Positions 51,459-62,164 are shown, counted from the stretch's first letter. The stretch is 64,000 nt of DNA from Acinetobacter marinus (GCF_900096915.1 NZ_FMYK01000002.1:372001-436000); one strand, 5' to 3'. The notes: a model not told the origin generated them from the sequence alone. A program made the numbers and translations.

Positions 51459-54400
51459 ATGGCTAAGTTTTTTATTCATCGCCCCATCTTTGCATGGGTG
51501 ATTGCGCTGATCATTATGCTGGCAGGGATCATGACCTTAACAGGCATGCCGATTGCTCAGTATCCAACGATTGCGCCACCACAAATTACCATTACAGCAA
51601 CTTATCCAGGTGCTTCGGCATCTACCGTTGAAAACACCGTCACCCAGATCATTGAACAAGAAATGAATGGTTTGGATGGCTTGCGTTACATCTCATCCAA
51701 TAGTGCTAACAATGGTCAAGCAACCATCGAAGTTAACTTCAATCAAGGGGTTGATCCAGATATTGCCCAAGTCCAAGTGCAAAACAAATTGCAAGTGGCA
51801 ACATCATTACTACCTGATGATGTACAGCGCCAAGGCGTAACCGTCAGTAAAGGTGGCGGTAGCTTCTTGAACGTGATTGCGTTCTATTCAGAAGATGGTT
51901 CTTTGTCTGACTCTGATATTAAAGATTTCGTTAACTCAACCTTGGCTGACCCACTGAGTCGTGTACAGGGTGTGGGGAGTATTCAGGTCTTTGGTGGCTC
52001 TTATGCGATGCGCATCTGGCTTGACCCTGCCAAAATGGCAAGTTTCCAGCTCAATCCATCAGATGTTTCGGCAGCACTGACCGCACAGAATGCGCAAGTG
52101 GCAGTCGGTCAACTTGGTGGCGCGCCATCAACCAAAGAACAAGCAATCAATGCGACTGTGACTGCACAAACGCTTTTGCAAACGCCTGAAGAGTTCGGCA
52201 ATGTCTTTCTAAAAAATGCCAGTAATGGTGCGCAAGTACGCATCAAAGATGTGGCACGTGTGGAGCTGGGTTCAGACAGCTATATGTTTGACTCCAAATA
52301 CAATGGTAAGCCTGCTGGTGGTATTGCGATCACATTGGCAACAGGCGCCAATGCACTGGATACTGCTGAGGCTGTCGAAGCGAAACTCGAAGAACTTCGT
52401 CCAAATTTCCCTGAAGGGCTGAAGGATGATATTGCTTACGATACGACGCCATTTGTGAAGTTGTCGATCGAGAGTGTGGTACACACCTTGGTTGAAGCCG
52501 TGGTATTGGTATTTATCGTGATGTTCTTGTTCCTACAGAACTGGCGTGCAACCATTATTCCTACACTTGCAGTACCTGTGGTGGTATTGGGTACATTTGC
52601 TGTGATTAATGTGTTTGGCTTTACCATCAACACGTTAACAATGTTTGCGATGGTCTTGGCGATTGGTCTTCTGGTCGATGATGCCATCGTTGTGGTCGAG
52701 AACGTCGAGCGGGTCATGACCGAAGATCATACGGGGCCTGTGCAAGCGACTGAAAAATCGATGGGTCAGATTACTGGCGCATTGGTGGGTATTACCACGG
52801 TATTGGCAGCGGTATTTATTCCGATGTCATTCTTTGCGGGTACGACTGGGGTGATTTATCGTCAGTTTGCGTTGACTTTGGTGACGGCGATGGGCTTGTC
52901 ACTGATCGTTGCTTTGACCTTTACACCAGCGCTGTGTGCGACTTTGCTCAAACAGCATGATCCAAACAAAAAGCCAAGCAACAATATTTTTGCCCGTTTC
53001 TTCCGTGGCTTTAACAATTGGTTTGATCGCCTCTCTGAGCGCTATTCGAAAGCGGTTGGATTTTTGACCAAGCGTTTGATTTTGCCATTGATTGGTTTTG
53101 TGGTGGTGTGTGGTGCGTTGTTCTTTGCGTATAAGACTTTACCTACGGGCTTTATTCCTGATGAAGACCAAGGGATTATTATCAGTTTAGTACAGTTGCC
53201 ACCGAATGCCTCATTGGATCGCACCATTGATGTGAATACCAAATTGACCGATTACTACCTCGGTCAAGAAAAAGACCATGTACAGTCGATCTTTACGGTA
53301 GCTGGTTTCTCGTTCACAGGTATTGCGCAAAATGCGGGTATTGGTTTTGTGCGCTTGAAGGATTGGGAAGAGCGAACTTCGGAAGAGTCGCAGATTGGTT
53401 CGATCATTCAACGTTCTATGGCGCTGAATGCGACGATTCCTGAAGCGTCTTATGTGATGCCGATTCAGTTGCCATCGATGCCAGAACTGGGCGTTGCCTC
53501 TGGTTTTGATATGCAGTTGGTGGCGCTTAATGGTCAGACACATGAAGAGTTGATGAATGCACGTAACGCCGTGCTTGGTATGGCTGCACAAGACAAACGC
53601 CTCACAGGTGTGCGTCCGAACGGTCAAGAAGATACGCCACAGTACAAAATCAATGTCGACCAAGCGCAAGCTGGTGCATTGGGTTTAAGTTTCTCTGACA
53701 TTAATAGCACCATGGGAATTGCATGGAGTGGTTCATATGTGAATGACTTTATCGACCGTGGACGTGTGAAGAAGGTTTATGTTCAGGGTGAGTCTGAAGC
53801 TCGGATGATGCCTGAAGACTTGAACAAATGGTATGTGCGTAATGATCAAAATGAGATGATTCCATTCTCCGCATTTGCAACAGGTGAGTGGGTCTATGGT
53901 TCGCCACGTCTTGAGCGTTACAACGGCGTATCTTCTGTCAATCTTCAAGGTAGTCCAGCGCCAGGTGTCAGCTCTGGTGTTGCAATGCAAGCCATGCAAG
54001 AGATCGTAGACAAACTGCCTGAAATGGGTATGGAAGGCTATGGTGTCGAGTGGACAGGCTTGTCATTAGAAGAACAGGAAACCAGTGGGCAGGGTGGTAA
54101 GTTGTATGCCTTGTCACTCTTGATCGTCTTCTTCTGTCTTGCTGCACTCTATGAAAGCTGGTCAGTACCGTTCTCTGTACTGCTTGTGGTGCCTTTGGGT
54201 ATCTTGGGTGCGGTTGGTTTGACTTTGTTGGCGATGATGATCAAAGGTGATCCGAACTTATCTAATAACATCTACTTCCAAGTGGCAATGGTTGCGGTGA
54301 TTGGTTTGTCGGCGAAGAATGCGATCTTGATCGTGGAATTTGCCAAAGAGCTGCAAGAGCAAGGGCAAGACCTGATTGAAGCGACAGTACATGCTTCGAA

Positions 54401-54635
54401 AATGCGTTTGCGTCCGATCATCATGACCACATTGGCTTTTGGTTTTGGTGTATTGCCACTTGCTCTTTCTAGTGGTGCAGGTGCAAGCAGTCAGCATTCT
54501 GTTGGCTTTGGGGTGTTGGGTGGTGTATTGACTTCGACCTTCTTGGGCGTATTCTTTATCCCAGTATTCTATGTCATCGTGCGTAGCTTGTTTAAATACA
54601 AAGCAAAACCTGCAACAAATACAACTCAGGAATAA
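51459..54635 (+). CDS. adeJ: RND multidrug transporter AdeJ
   Basis: 1058 residues, twelve membrane helices in two halves with large periplasmic loops. Proton-relay residues are in place: the double aspartate in GLLVDDAIVVVENVER (TM4) and the lysine in GLSAKNAILIVEFA (TM10). The start MAKFFIHRPIFAWVIALI is the HAE1 family opening. Exports many drugs, including tetracyclines, quinolones, beta-lactams and biocides, in proton antiport. It is 13 bases downstream of adeI and 4 bases ahead of adeK. Confidence 0.93.
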   Translation: MAKFFIHRPIFAWVIALIIMLAGIMTLTGMPIAQYPTIAPPQITITATYPGASASTVENTVTQIIEQEMNGLDGLRYISSNSANNGQATIEVNFNQGVDPDIAQVQVQNKLQVATSLLPDDVQRQGVTVSKGGGSFLNVIAFYSEDGSLSDSDIKDFVNSTLADPLSRVQGVGSIQVFGGSYAMRIWLDPAKMASFQLNPSDVSAALTAQNAQVAVGQLGGAPSTKEQAINATVTAQTLLQTPEEFGNVFLKNASNGAQVRIKDVARVELGSDSYMFDSKYNGKPAGGIAITLATGANALDTAEAVEAKLEELRPNFPEGLKDDIAYDTTPFVKLSIESVVHTLVEAVVLVFIVMFLFLQNWRATIIPTLAVPVVVLGTFAVINVFGFTINTLTMFAMVLAIGLLVDDAIVVVENVERVMTEDHTGPVQATEKSMGQITGALVGITTVLAAVFIPMSFFAGTTGVIYRQFALTLVTAMGLSLIVALTFTPALCATLLKQHDPNKKPSNNIFARFFRGFNNWFDRLSERYSKAVGFLTKRLILPLIGFVVVCGALFFAYKTLPTGFIPDEDQGIIISLVQLPPNASLDRTIDVNTKLTDYYLGQEKDHVQSIFTVAGFSFTGIAQNAGIGFVRLKDWEERTSEESQIGSIIQRSMALNATIPEASYVMPIQLPSMPELGVASGFDMQLVALNGQTHEELMNARNAVLGMAAQDKRLTGVRPNGQEDTPQYKINVDQAQAGALGLSFSDINSTMGIAWSGSYVNDFIDRGRVKKVYVQGESEARMMPEDLNKWYVRNDQNEMIPFSAFATGEWVYGSPRLERYNGVSSVNLQGSPAPGVSSGVAMQAMQEIVDKLPEMGMEGYGVEWTGLSLEEQETSGQGGKLYALSLLIVFFCLAALYESWSVPFSVLLVVPLGILGAVGLTLLAMMIKGDPNLSNNIYFQVAMVAVIGLSAKNAILIVEFAKELQEQGQDLIEATVHASKMRLRPIIMTTLAFGFGVLPLALSSGAGASSQHSVGFGVLGGVLTSTFLGVFFIPVFYVIVRSLFKYKAKPATNTTQE

Positions 54636-54639
54636 TGTC

Positions 54640-56112
54640 ATGAGCAATATTAAAGCAACGATTGTTACAGGTGCAGGACGTGGTTTTGCATTGACTGTAC
54701 TTGCGCTGTCATTGGCAGCCTGTCAAAGCATGAAGCCTGCGGTGCCTGAAGCACAGCCAAGTATTCCGACAGAATATACGGCACTGGCACAAGATGGGTC
54801 GCCATCGATCGCATCACAAGGCTATCAGGAATATTTCTCTGATCCACGTCTGGAGCAAGTCATCGCACTTGCGCTAGACAACAACCGTGATTTACGCACG
54901 GCGGCGCTGAATATTGAAAAAACTCAATATCAGTACCAAATTGCTCGTAATGACCAACTACCTACAGTGGGTGCGACAGGCAGTGTGGTGCGTCAAGATA
55001 CGCTGTCTGTGACCAAACCATATACCACCTATAGTGTTGGTTTGGGTGTGACCTCTTATGAGCTTGATTTTTGGGGGCGTGTCGCCAGTCTAAAAGATGC
55101 GGCATTAGAGACCTACTTTGCAACCCAAGCGGCACGTGATGCAACCCAAGTGTCACTAGTCGGTCAAGTGGCGCAGGCTTGGGTGGCGATTTCTTTTGCT
55201 GAGCAAAATTTGAAATTGGCACAGCAAACGCTCAAAGCACAACAAGATTCTTATAGTCTGAACAAGCGTCGTTTTGATGTTGGTTTGGACAGTGAGATTC
55301 CACTGCGTCAGTCTCAGATCTCTGTTGAAACGGCTCGTGGCGATGTGGCGAGCTATAAGACAGAAATCGAACAGCAAAAAAATGCGCTCAACCTTTTGGT
55401 CGGGCAAACTGTTCCTGCGAACTTATTGCCTGATACGGCGATTGTACGCATCACTGATAATCGTGCACTCAGTGCAGGCTTACCAAGTGAATTATTGAAT
55501 AATCGTCCAGATATTCGATCTGCGGAATATCAGTTGCGTGCAGCAGGTGCCAACATTGGTGCAGCGAAAGCACGTCTATTCCCAACGATTAGTTTGACTG
55601 GTTCGGCTGGTTATGCCTCTACGGATATGAGTGATCTGTTTAAGTCTGGTTCATTCATCTGGAGTCTTGGTCCAAGTATTGATTTGCCAATCTTTGACTG
55701 GGGCACACGCCGTAACAATATCAAAATCTCTGAAGTAGATCAGAAAATTGCCTTGTCTGATTATGAAGGCACGATTCAAACTGCTTTTCGTGAGGTGAAT
55801 GACGTCTTGGCAACCCGTGCCAACATCGATGATCGCATCGCTGCGCAGCGCCGTTTGGTTGAAGCGACCAACAAAACCTATCAATTGTCACAAGCACGCT
55901 ATCGTGCGGGATTGGACAATTATTTGACGGTATTGGATGCACAGCGTACAGCATATTCTGCTGAGCAAGGTCTATTGGCACTACGTCAAGCGAACTTGAA
56001 TAGCCAAATCGAGCTGTATAAAACGCTTGGCGGTGGTCTAACCACAACACAGGCTGAAAATGCGCAAGTCGAAAGTCAAACCACATCAAACTCTACATCA
56101 AGCAATAACTGA
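54640..56112 (+). CDS. adeK: RND efflux outer-membrane channel AdeK
   Basis: 490 residues from the ATG at 54640 (CAGGAA upstream); the frame is open earlier but only within adeJ. TolC/OprM-type lipoprotein: lipobox LAAC, then two repeats of helices and strands forming the trimeric channel (repeat starts near 85 and 305; NRPDIRSAEYQLRAAGANIGAAKARLFPTISLTGS is split across the second). The C-terminus is a Gln/Ser/Thr/Asn-rich tail. Closes the pap2-adeIJK operon with a strong terminator. Confidence 0.93.
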   Translation: MSNIKATIVTGAGRGFALTVLALSLAACQSMKPAVPEAQPSIPTEYTALAQDGSPSIASQGYQEYFSDPRLEQVIALALDNNRDLRTAALNIEKTQYQYQIARNDQLPTVGATGSVVRQDTLSVTKPYTTYSVGLGVTSYELDFWGRVASLKDAALETYFATQAARDATQVSLVGQVAQAWVAISFAEQNLKLAQQTLKAQQDSYSLNKRRFDVGLDSEIPLRQSQISVETARGDVASYKTEIEQQKNALNLLVGQTVPANLLPDTAIVRITDNRALSAGLPSELLNNRPDIRSAEYQLRAAGANIGAAKARLFPTISLTGSAGYASTDMSDLFKSGSFIWSLGPSIDLPIFDWGTRRNNIKISEVDQKIALSDYEGTIQTAFREVNDVLATRANIDDRIAAQRRLVEATNKTYQLSQARYRAGLDNYLTVLDAQRTAYSAEQGLLALRQANLNSQIELYKTLGGGLTTTQAENAQVESQTTSNSTSSNN

Positions 56113-56149
56113 TGTAGGATGCGTTGCTCTGAGTTGGCTCAGCCCATAT

Positions 56150-56183
56150 AAAAACAGCGATCTTCGGATCGCTGTTTTTTTCT
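56150..56183 (+). terminator. Intrinsic terminator after adeK
   Basis: AAAAACAGCGATC and GATCGCTGTTTTT pair around a UUCG loop, continuing into T. Confidence 0.92.
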
Positions 56184-56210
56184 CAAATGAATGAGTGTTC
56201 CGATAAGCTG

Positions 56211-56876
56211 TTAATGTTTGCTTAAGATCACTGCATCTTCATCGGTGTACATAGTTTCATCTGGGAAGCCCAAATATTCCACGGTGACGATGATGCGGTC
56301 TTGCTTAGGAATACGAAATGCTTGTTTTACATTAAGCTCAGGCGCATAGCTGACCGCTTTTTGTGTGCTGCTGTGATAGTTACGATTTTCAACATTATAT
56401 TCATAGCGATATTCTGCGACGGTTTGAGTTGCATCTGCCCACGCGGGGACTTGTACGGTGTCCTGCTTTTTGATATTGATCTTAAAAATATCAGGATTGA
56501 TCGGGTAAAGCCTGTCGAGACGACGGGTAATTTGCTTTAAGGCACGTTCAAAAGCCACATCACTGCCATCTGAAAAATGATCAATTTCTCCCGTTTTGCT
56601 TTGCGGGTAAATGGATTTGACTTCTACTTCCTTTTCAGGCGTTTTAGATTGAAAGTCGAAATAATAAAGCTGGGGTAGGCGACCGCTGGCATCTTCAGTG
56701 TGGCGCAAGAAATACAGTTTTTGATCTTTGGCTTCATAGCCTAGGATTTCGATATATTGCTTACCGCCAACGGTGGCGTGACTGAGTGATTGCAGACCAC
56801 AAGTGAGCAATATGCCAAGACAAAGTTTTTGCAAGGGGAGGAGCTGTTGTTGGGACGTGTTTAAAAATCGGAACAT
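56211..56876 (-). CDS. Secreted protein, unknown
   Basis: 221 residues with a signal peptide (cleavage near residue 34, LSHA-TVGG). Strand-rich mature domain: KQYIEILGYEAKDQKLYFLRHTE is split across early strands; a later ITRRLDRLYPINPD helix and a closing IIVTVEYLGFPDETMYTDED. No cysteines of note and no family recognised. Convergent with adeK and separate from glnG. The start at 56876 is the first ATG; a basic residue and hydrophobic core follow it. Confidence 0.65.
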   Translation of the reverse strand: MFRFLNTSQQQLLPLQKLCLGILLTCGLQSLSHATVGGKQYIEILGYEAKDQKLYFLRHTEDASGRLPQLYYFDFQSKTPEKEVEVKSIYPQSKTGEIDHFSDGSDVAFERALKQITRRLDRLYPINPDIFKINIKKQDTVQVPAWADATQTVAEYRYEYNVENRNYHSSTQKAVSYAPELNVKQAFRIPKQDRIIVTVEYLGFPDETMYTDEDAVILSKH

Positions 56877-56987
56877 AAGAAAACCACCATGATTAAAACA
56901 GTTAAAAAGTTGAATCAGGTGGTTTTAGCTTAAACATTTCAGGCGAAAAGGGCAAATCTTAGCAGTGACTGCCCATATCGCTTTCGA

Positions 56988-58490
56988 TTAGTCTTCTTCG
57001 TCACTGCCATCCATGCCAAGCTCTTTCATCTTGCGGGTCAGCGTATTGCGTCCCCAGCCGAGCAGTTCTGCTGCATGACGTTTACGACCACGGGTCTGAT
57101 TCAGCGCAGCCAAAATCAAAGTCTTTTCAAACATTGGCGTAGCGACTTCGAGGATTTTCATTTCGCCATTTTGCAGTTTTTCCAGCGCCCATTGCTCAAG
57201 CAATTCATCCCATGCAAAGTGCTGTGAGCTGATAATCGGTTGAGTTGGTTGGCTGGTAACATTGCCACTACCGACTATGCTTGGTGTGTTTGGCGATTCT
57301 TCTGCATTGCTTTGCAGTGGAATTTGTTTCAGCTCAGTTGGTAGGTCATCAGGGTAAATTTCTCGACCTGTGATCATCACTGTGAGCCAGCGACAAGTAT
57401 TTTCCAGTTGACGCACATTACCAGGCCAAGGCAATTGTTTGAGATAGTCTTTGGTTTCAGGCTTGAGGATTTTTGGACTGACCGCAAGCTCTTTGGCAGC
57501 ACGGGCAAGAAAATGCTCCGCCAGTTTCGGAATGTCTTCACTGCGATGTGCCAATTTTGGAATGTGAATGCGAATCACATTGAGGCGATGGTATAAATCT
57601 TCACGGAATTTTCCCGCTTGCACCAAGCGCTCTAAGTCTTGATGTGTTGCCGCCACGATGCGGACATTGACCTTCACAGGAATGTGTCCGCCCACCCGAT
57701 AAAACTCACCATCGGCAAGGACACGCAGTAAACGAGTTTGCGTGTCAAACGGCATATCGCCGATTTCATCTAAAAATAGTGTACCGCCATTGGCTTGTTC
57801 AAAGCGACCCTGACGCTGGGTGTTTGCGCCAGTGAATGCGCCTTTTTCATGACCAAATAATTCGGTTTCGATCAAATCTTTCGGAATTGCCGCCATATTC
57901 AGCGCAATAAAGGGTTTATTGCCACGTGGAGAATGGCGGTGTAGCGCATGGGCAACCAGCTCTTTTCCTGTTCCAGACTCACCATTGATGAGTACGGTAA
58001 TGTGCGATTGGGAGAGGCGACCGATGGCACGAAATACTTCTTGCATCGCAGGGGATTCACCGATGATTTCGGTCGATGGCGGTGCGACAGGTGCTTTGGC
58101 GCTTTCTTGTTGTTGCAACTTGGTGATGTGCAAAATCGCCCGATTGACCAATGCCAGCGCTTCATCAATATCGAATGGCTTTGGTAGATACTCAAACGCA
58201 CCCGTTTGATAACTCGATACAGCAGACTCCAAATCAGAATGTGCGGTCATGATGATCACAGGCAGATCGGGATAAGCGTGTTTGACTTTAGACAGAAAAT
58301 TCAGCCCATCCATGCCCGGCATGCGAATGTCAGTGAGAATCACATCAGGCTGTGCATCGTTCAGATCATCTAATGCTGATTGTGCCTCTTCATAACTGGT
58401 GACATCAAAGCCTTCTTCCTTAAAGGTTTTTTCGAGCACCCAGCGCATGGCACGGTCGTCATCGATCACCCAAATCTTGTGCTGTGTCAT
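56988..58490 (-). CDS. glnG: Nitrogen regulator NtrC (GlnG)
   Basis: 500 residues. Receiver domain with phospho-accepting aspartate in VILTDIRMPG (near residue 54), a sigma-54 AAA+ domain with Walker A GESGTGKE (near 172-179), the GAFTGA loop that contacts sigma-54 and the second-region-of-homology GNVRQLEN, and a C-terminal Fis-type HTH (RGRKRHAAELLGWGRNTLTRK is split across helices). Activates nitrogen-scavenging genes on phosphorylation by NtrB. The start overlaps the glnL stop by four bases (ATGA). Confidence 0.95.
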   Translation of the reverse strand: MTQHKIWVIDDDRAMRWVLEKTFKEEGFDVTSYEEAQSALDDLNDAQPDVILTDIRMPGMDGLNFLSKVKHAYPDLPVIIMTAHSDLESAVSSYQTGAFEYLPKPFDIDEALALVNRAILHITKLQQQESAKAPVAPPSTEIIGESPAMQEVFRAIGRLSQSHITVLINGESGTGKELVAHALHRHSPRGNKPFIALNMAAIPKDLIETELFGHEKGAFTGANTQRQGRFEQANGGTLFLDEIGDMPFDTQTRLLRVLADGEFYRVGGHIPVKVNVRIVAATHQDLERLVQAGKFREDLYHRLNVIRIHIPKLAHRSEDIPKLAEHFLARAAKELAVSPKILKPETKDYLKQLPWPGNVRQLENTCRWLTVMITGREIYPDDLPTELKQIPLQSNAEESPNTPSIVGSGNVTSQPTQPIISSQHFAWDELLEQWALEKLQNGEMKILEVATPMFEKTLILAALNQTRGRKRHAAELLGWGRNTLTRKMKELGMDGSDEED

Positions 58491-59587
58491 GTTCTATTCT
58501 CCCAAGGTAAATATAAGCTAAAGATGGTTTGACCTGCTTCTGAGTGGCATTCGATCATGCCTTGATGTTGGCGCATAATGTTTTGTGCAATGCTGAGTCC
58601 AAGCCCTGTGCCATTGGCTCGACCTGAGACCATTGGATAAAACACGGATTCTAAAATATCAGCAGGAATACCCGGACCATTATCCTCTATGTCGATGCGT
58701 ACCGCACTGCGATGGTGCACGCCTTGAATGGTAACGAGGCGTTGAATTCGAGTACGAAAAGTGAGTCGAGGCGTGTCTTCTTGATAAAACTCAGCATGCT
58801 CGGTCATGGCTTGTACCGCATTAACGCTAATATTTAAAATCACCTGAATCAACTGATCTCGATCGGCAATTACATCAGGCAAAGACAAGTCATAATCGCG
58901 CTGTACTTTGATTTTATTTTTGGTTTGACTGAGCACGAGTGAACGCACACGTTCTAATGGCTCATGGATATTGACAGGCTCATAACTTGGTAATTGTCGT
59001 GAACCGAGCATAGTATCTGCAAGGTTGCGTAGGCGATCCACTTCATCGATAATAATATCTGTATATTCAGAGATATGCGGGCCTTTGACATTACGGGCGA
59101 GAAGCTGTGTTGCACCACGAATTCCACCCAAAGGATTTTTGATTTCATGTGCGACGCCACGAATCAGTTGCCGTGCGATCTGATGTTGTTGAATGTGTAA
59201 TTCTTCTTTGGAAATCCGTAATAATCGATCAATCTGTTGAAATTCAATCAATAATAATCCTGCATCCTGTGCATTCGGAATCACTGAAACAGTGTAATCA
59301 ACATAACGATCTTTGAGCGAGATATTCAGCAATGCTTCCCGATGGGTGTAGGGTTGAGCAGTTTCCAGTGTCTTTTTTAATACTTCTTCAAGACGAATTT
59401 GGCTTTCTTCGCTCAGCTCAATCAGTTGGATCGCAGGTAAATTGTGTGCACGCAAAAAGCTCATCTCAAACAAACTTTCGCAAGCTGAGTTCATATAATG
59501 CACCGTCAAATCCGCATTGAGCAATAAGATGGCGGTGGTCATGTGATCGACAAACGATCGATAGTCAATATTGGTGCGCAAATCCAT
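58487..59587 (-). CDS. glnL: Nitrogen sensor kinase NtrB (GlnL)
   Basis: 366 residues from the ATG at 59587; GGAAAG lies at about nine bases. An ATG at 59608 is in frame but poorly placed. Cytoplasmic kinase: N-terminal PAS domain (about 10-120), dimerisation helix with HEIKNPLGGIRGATQLL (phospho-His near residue 145), and an ATPase domain with the DNGPGIP and GTGLGLSIA boxes. Partner of NtrC and normally controlled by PII. Translationally coupled to glnG. Confidence 0.95.
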   Translation of the reverse strand: MDLRTNIDYRSFVDHMTTAILLLNADLTVHYMNSACESLFEMSFLRAHNLPAIQLIELSEESQIRLEEVLKKTLETAQPYTHREALLNISLKDRYVDYTVSVIPNAQDAGLLLIEFQQIDRLLRISKEELHIQQHQIARQLIRGVAHEIKNPLGGIRGATQLLARNVKGPHISEYTDIIIDEVDRLRNLADTMLGSRQLPSYEPVNIHEPLERVRSLVLSQTKNKIKVQRDYDLSLPDVIADRDQLIQVILNISVNAVQAMTEHAEFYQEDTPRLTFRTRIQRLVTIQGVHHRSAVRIDIEDNGPGIPADILESVFYPMVSGRANGTGLGLSIAQNIMRQHQGMIECHSEAGQTIFSLYLPWENRT

Positions 59588-60009
59588 ATTTTTAATCTTT
59601 CCAAGCATTAAAATGGCGCAAAAACCACGGCGACAAATTCAGCTGAATCTTAAGTTGCTGATGATTAAGCAAGTTTCAAGCCAAGCAAACGGGTTTTTAG
59701 AATAATGCATAAAAACATGCACTAAAAGCAATCGCTTAGCGTGTTTCCCAACCTACGGGCGAGCTCAGTTAAACATAGTGAAGATGATAGAGACCATTTA
59801 AGCTGAATTTTATGCACAAATACAGTGCAATAATATTAAATTTAAAATACAGCACCAAAAGAGTTCATTTTTTATAATTGCTAATGCATTCAGTCGGGTG
59901 GTTACTTGCGTCGCTCAATTGTGAGGAATTGCTTGTATTGTGGCGATGTTGGCTATTTTTCTTGGGCAAAACACCTTACAATATAGCGATTGTTTCGGAG
60001 TGTCTAGTC
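59588..60009. other. glnL/rimO divergent intergenic region
   Basis: About 420 noncoding bases, very AT-rich in the middle. A TATAAT occurs at 59873 without a good -35 element. No RNA gene or repeat is recognised. The rimO start is preceded by CGGAG. Confidence 0.45.
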
Positions 60010-61350
60010 ATGAAATCCCCAAAAGTTGGCTTTGTTTCTTTAGGTTGTCCTAAGGCGCTGGTAGATTCTGAGCGTATTTTGACCCAATTGAAGACCGAGG
60101 GTTATGAAGTGGCGCAGAATTACGACGGTGCAGATCTCGTCGTGGTCAATACCTGTGGCTTTATCGAATCAGCGGTACAAGAGTCCTTGGATGCGATTGG
60201 TGAAGCAATCAGTGAGAATGGTAAAGTCATCGTTACAGGTTGCTTGGGTAAAGATGAAGCGAAAATCCGTGATATGCACCCAAGTGTGCTCAAAGTTACA
60301 GGTGCAGCAGCTTACCAAGATGTCATGGATGCAGTGCATCAATATGTGCCACAACAACCGAAGCACAATCCTTTTGTCGATCTGGTGCCTGAGCAAGGCA
60401 TTCGTCTGACCCCAAAACATTACGCTTATTTAAAAATTTCTGAAGGCTGTAATCATCGCTGTACCTTTTGCATTATTCCAAGTATGCGGGGTGATTTGGT
60501 GTCACGTCCGATCAGTAGTGTGATGCAAGAAGCACAAGCCTTGAAACGTGCTGGCGTCAAAGAACTTTTAGTGATTTCCCAAGATACTTCCGCATATGGT
60601 GTGGATACCAAATACAAACTCGACTTTTGGGATGGTCAGCCACTCAAAACTAAATTTTATGATCTGTGTGAAGCGTTGGGTCAGCTCGGAATTTGGGTGC
60701 GTTTGCATTATGTTTATCCGTATCCACACGTCGATGCGGCGATTGACCTGATGGCACAAGGCAAAATCTTGCCGTATTTAGATATTCCATTCCAACATGC
60801 CAGTCCAAGCGTGTTAAAGGCGATGAAACGTCCTGCGCACAGTGAAAATACACTTGAGCGCATCAAGACTTGGCGTGAGAAATGCCCTGAATTGGTGATT
60901 CGTTCGACCTTTGTGGTCGGTTTCCCAGGTGAAACTGAAGAAGATTTCCAGTATTTACTCGATTGGCTGAAAGAAGCGCAACTTGATCGTGTTGGCTGTT
61001 TTAAATATTCACCTGTAGAGGGTGCAACCGCCAATGATTTGCCAGATCATGTGCCTGAGGAAATTCAGCAAGAACGTTTTGAACGCTTTATGCAACTACA
61101 ACAAGAGATTTCATCACAGAAATTACAGCAACGTATCGGGCAAACCATGACAGTATTGGTTGATGAGCTGGAGGCAGAGTATCCAGTGGCGGTAGCTCGC
61201 TCATATGCCGATGCGCCTGAGATTGATGGTAATGTCTTTGTTGAAGATATTGACCGTAATGCGATCAAAGCGGGGAATCTGCTTCGTGTGAAAATTACCG
61301 ATGCAGATGAATACGACTTGTTTGCCGAGCTGATTGAAGTCGTGAGTTGA
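60010..61350 (+). CDS. rimO: Ribosomal protein S12 methylthiotransferase RimO
   Basis: 446 residues from the ATG at 60010 (CGGAG upstream), the conserved start; the frame opens at 59878 with no site. Radical-SAM enzyme that adds a methylthio group to an aspartate of S12. Motifs: FVSLGCPKALVDSE, VVNTCGFIE and VTGCLGK cysteines for the N-terminal cluster, CNHRCTFC (CX3CX2C) for the SAM cluster, and a C-terminal TRAM domain. GCPKALVDSE and the later sequence agree closely with E. coli RimO, which separates it from MiaB. Confidence 0.96.
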   Translation: MKSPKVGFVSLGCPKALVDSERILTQLKTEGYEVAQNYDGADLVVVNTCGFIESAVQESLDAIGEAISENGKVIVTGCLGKDEAKIRDMHPSVLKVTGAAAYQDVMDAVHQYVPQQPKHNPFVDLVPEQGIRLTPKHYAYLKISEGCNHRCTFCIIPSMRGDLVSRPISSVMQEAQALKRAGVKELLVISQDTSAYGVDTKYKLDFWDGQPLKTKFYDLCEALGQLGIWVRLHYVYPYPHVDAAIDLMAQGKILPYLDIPFQHASPSVLKAMKRPAHSENTLERIKTWREKCPELVIRSTFVVGFPGETEEDFQYLLDWLKEAQLDRVGCFKYSPVEGATANDLPDHVPEEIQQERFERFMQLQQEISSQKLQQRIGQTMTVLVDELEAEYPVAVARSYADAPEIDGNVFVEDIDRNAIKAGNLLRVKITDADEYDLFAELIEVVS

Positions 61351-61438
61351 TTGAAGTCATTGCTTGATCGAATAGCACATGAATTAAAGTTTGAATTGAT
61401 TTTTAGAAAAGTATGCACATAAATTTTGGAGCCGAAAC

Positions 61439-62164
61439 ATGAGTGAAAAAAGTCCACGCTACACCCGTATTTTGTTGAAACTTTCTGGCGAAGCATTGTC
61501 AGGTAATAAAGAAATGGGCATCGATGCCACTGTACTTGATCAAATGTCGTTGTCGATTGCGCATTTGGTTGGACTTGGTGTACAAGTCGGTATCGTCGTT
61601 GGTGGTGGGAATCTCTACCGTGGTAGCCAATTACAAAAAGATGGCTTGGTTGGTCGTGTTACAGGCGATCAAATGGGTATGCTGGCGACCGTCATGAATG
61701 GTTTGGCGATGCGTGATGCTTTGGTACGTCGTAATATCAAAACTCGTCTAATGTCAGCACTTGAGATCGGTACAGTGGTTGAGCCGTATTCGAGTCGTGA
61801 TGCAATTCGTCATCTCAATAACGGTGAGGTTTGTGTCTTTGTTGCAGGGACAGGTAATCCATTCTTTACTACAGATACCGCAGCGTGTTTGCGTGGTATT
61901 GAAATCGAATCAAAATTGATCTTAAAAGCCACCAAAGTCGACGGCGTCTATAACAAAGACCCAAGCAAATACGATGATGCAGTGAAATATGACAGCTTGA
62001 CATTTGACCAAGTGCTTGATGAAAAGCTCGGTGTGATGGATTTGACAGCGATTTGTCTATGTCGCGACCATGATGTGCCGTTACAAGTATTTGATATGAA
62101 CAAATCAGGTGCATTGCTGTCAGTGGTGATGGGTGAAAACGAAGGTACCCGCGTTAGCAATTAA
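61439..62164 (+). CDS. pyrH: UMP kinase
   Basis: 241 residues. Phosphorylates UMP to UDP; hexameric, inhibited by UTP. The amino-acid-kinase fold is marked by LLKLSGEALSG at the N-terminus, VVGGGNLYRG, GDQMGMLATVMN and the KATKVDGVYNKDPSK segment. GGAGC stands before the start at 61439. In many bacteria rpsB-tsf lie upstream; here rimO precedes it. Confidence 0.96.
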   Translation: MSEKSPRYTRILLKLSGEALSGNKEMGIDATVLDQMSLSIAHLVGLGVQVGIVVGGGNLYRGSQLQKDGLVGRVTGDQMGMLATVMNGLAMRDALVRRNIKTRLMSALEIGTVVEPYSSRDAIRHLNNGEVCVFVAGTGNPFFTTDTAACLRGIEIESKLILKATKVDGVYNKDPSKYDDAVKYDSLTFDQVLDEKLGVMDLTAICLCRDHDVPLQVFDMNKSGALLSVVMGENEGTRVSN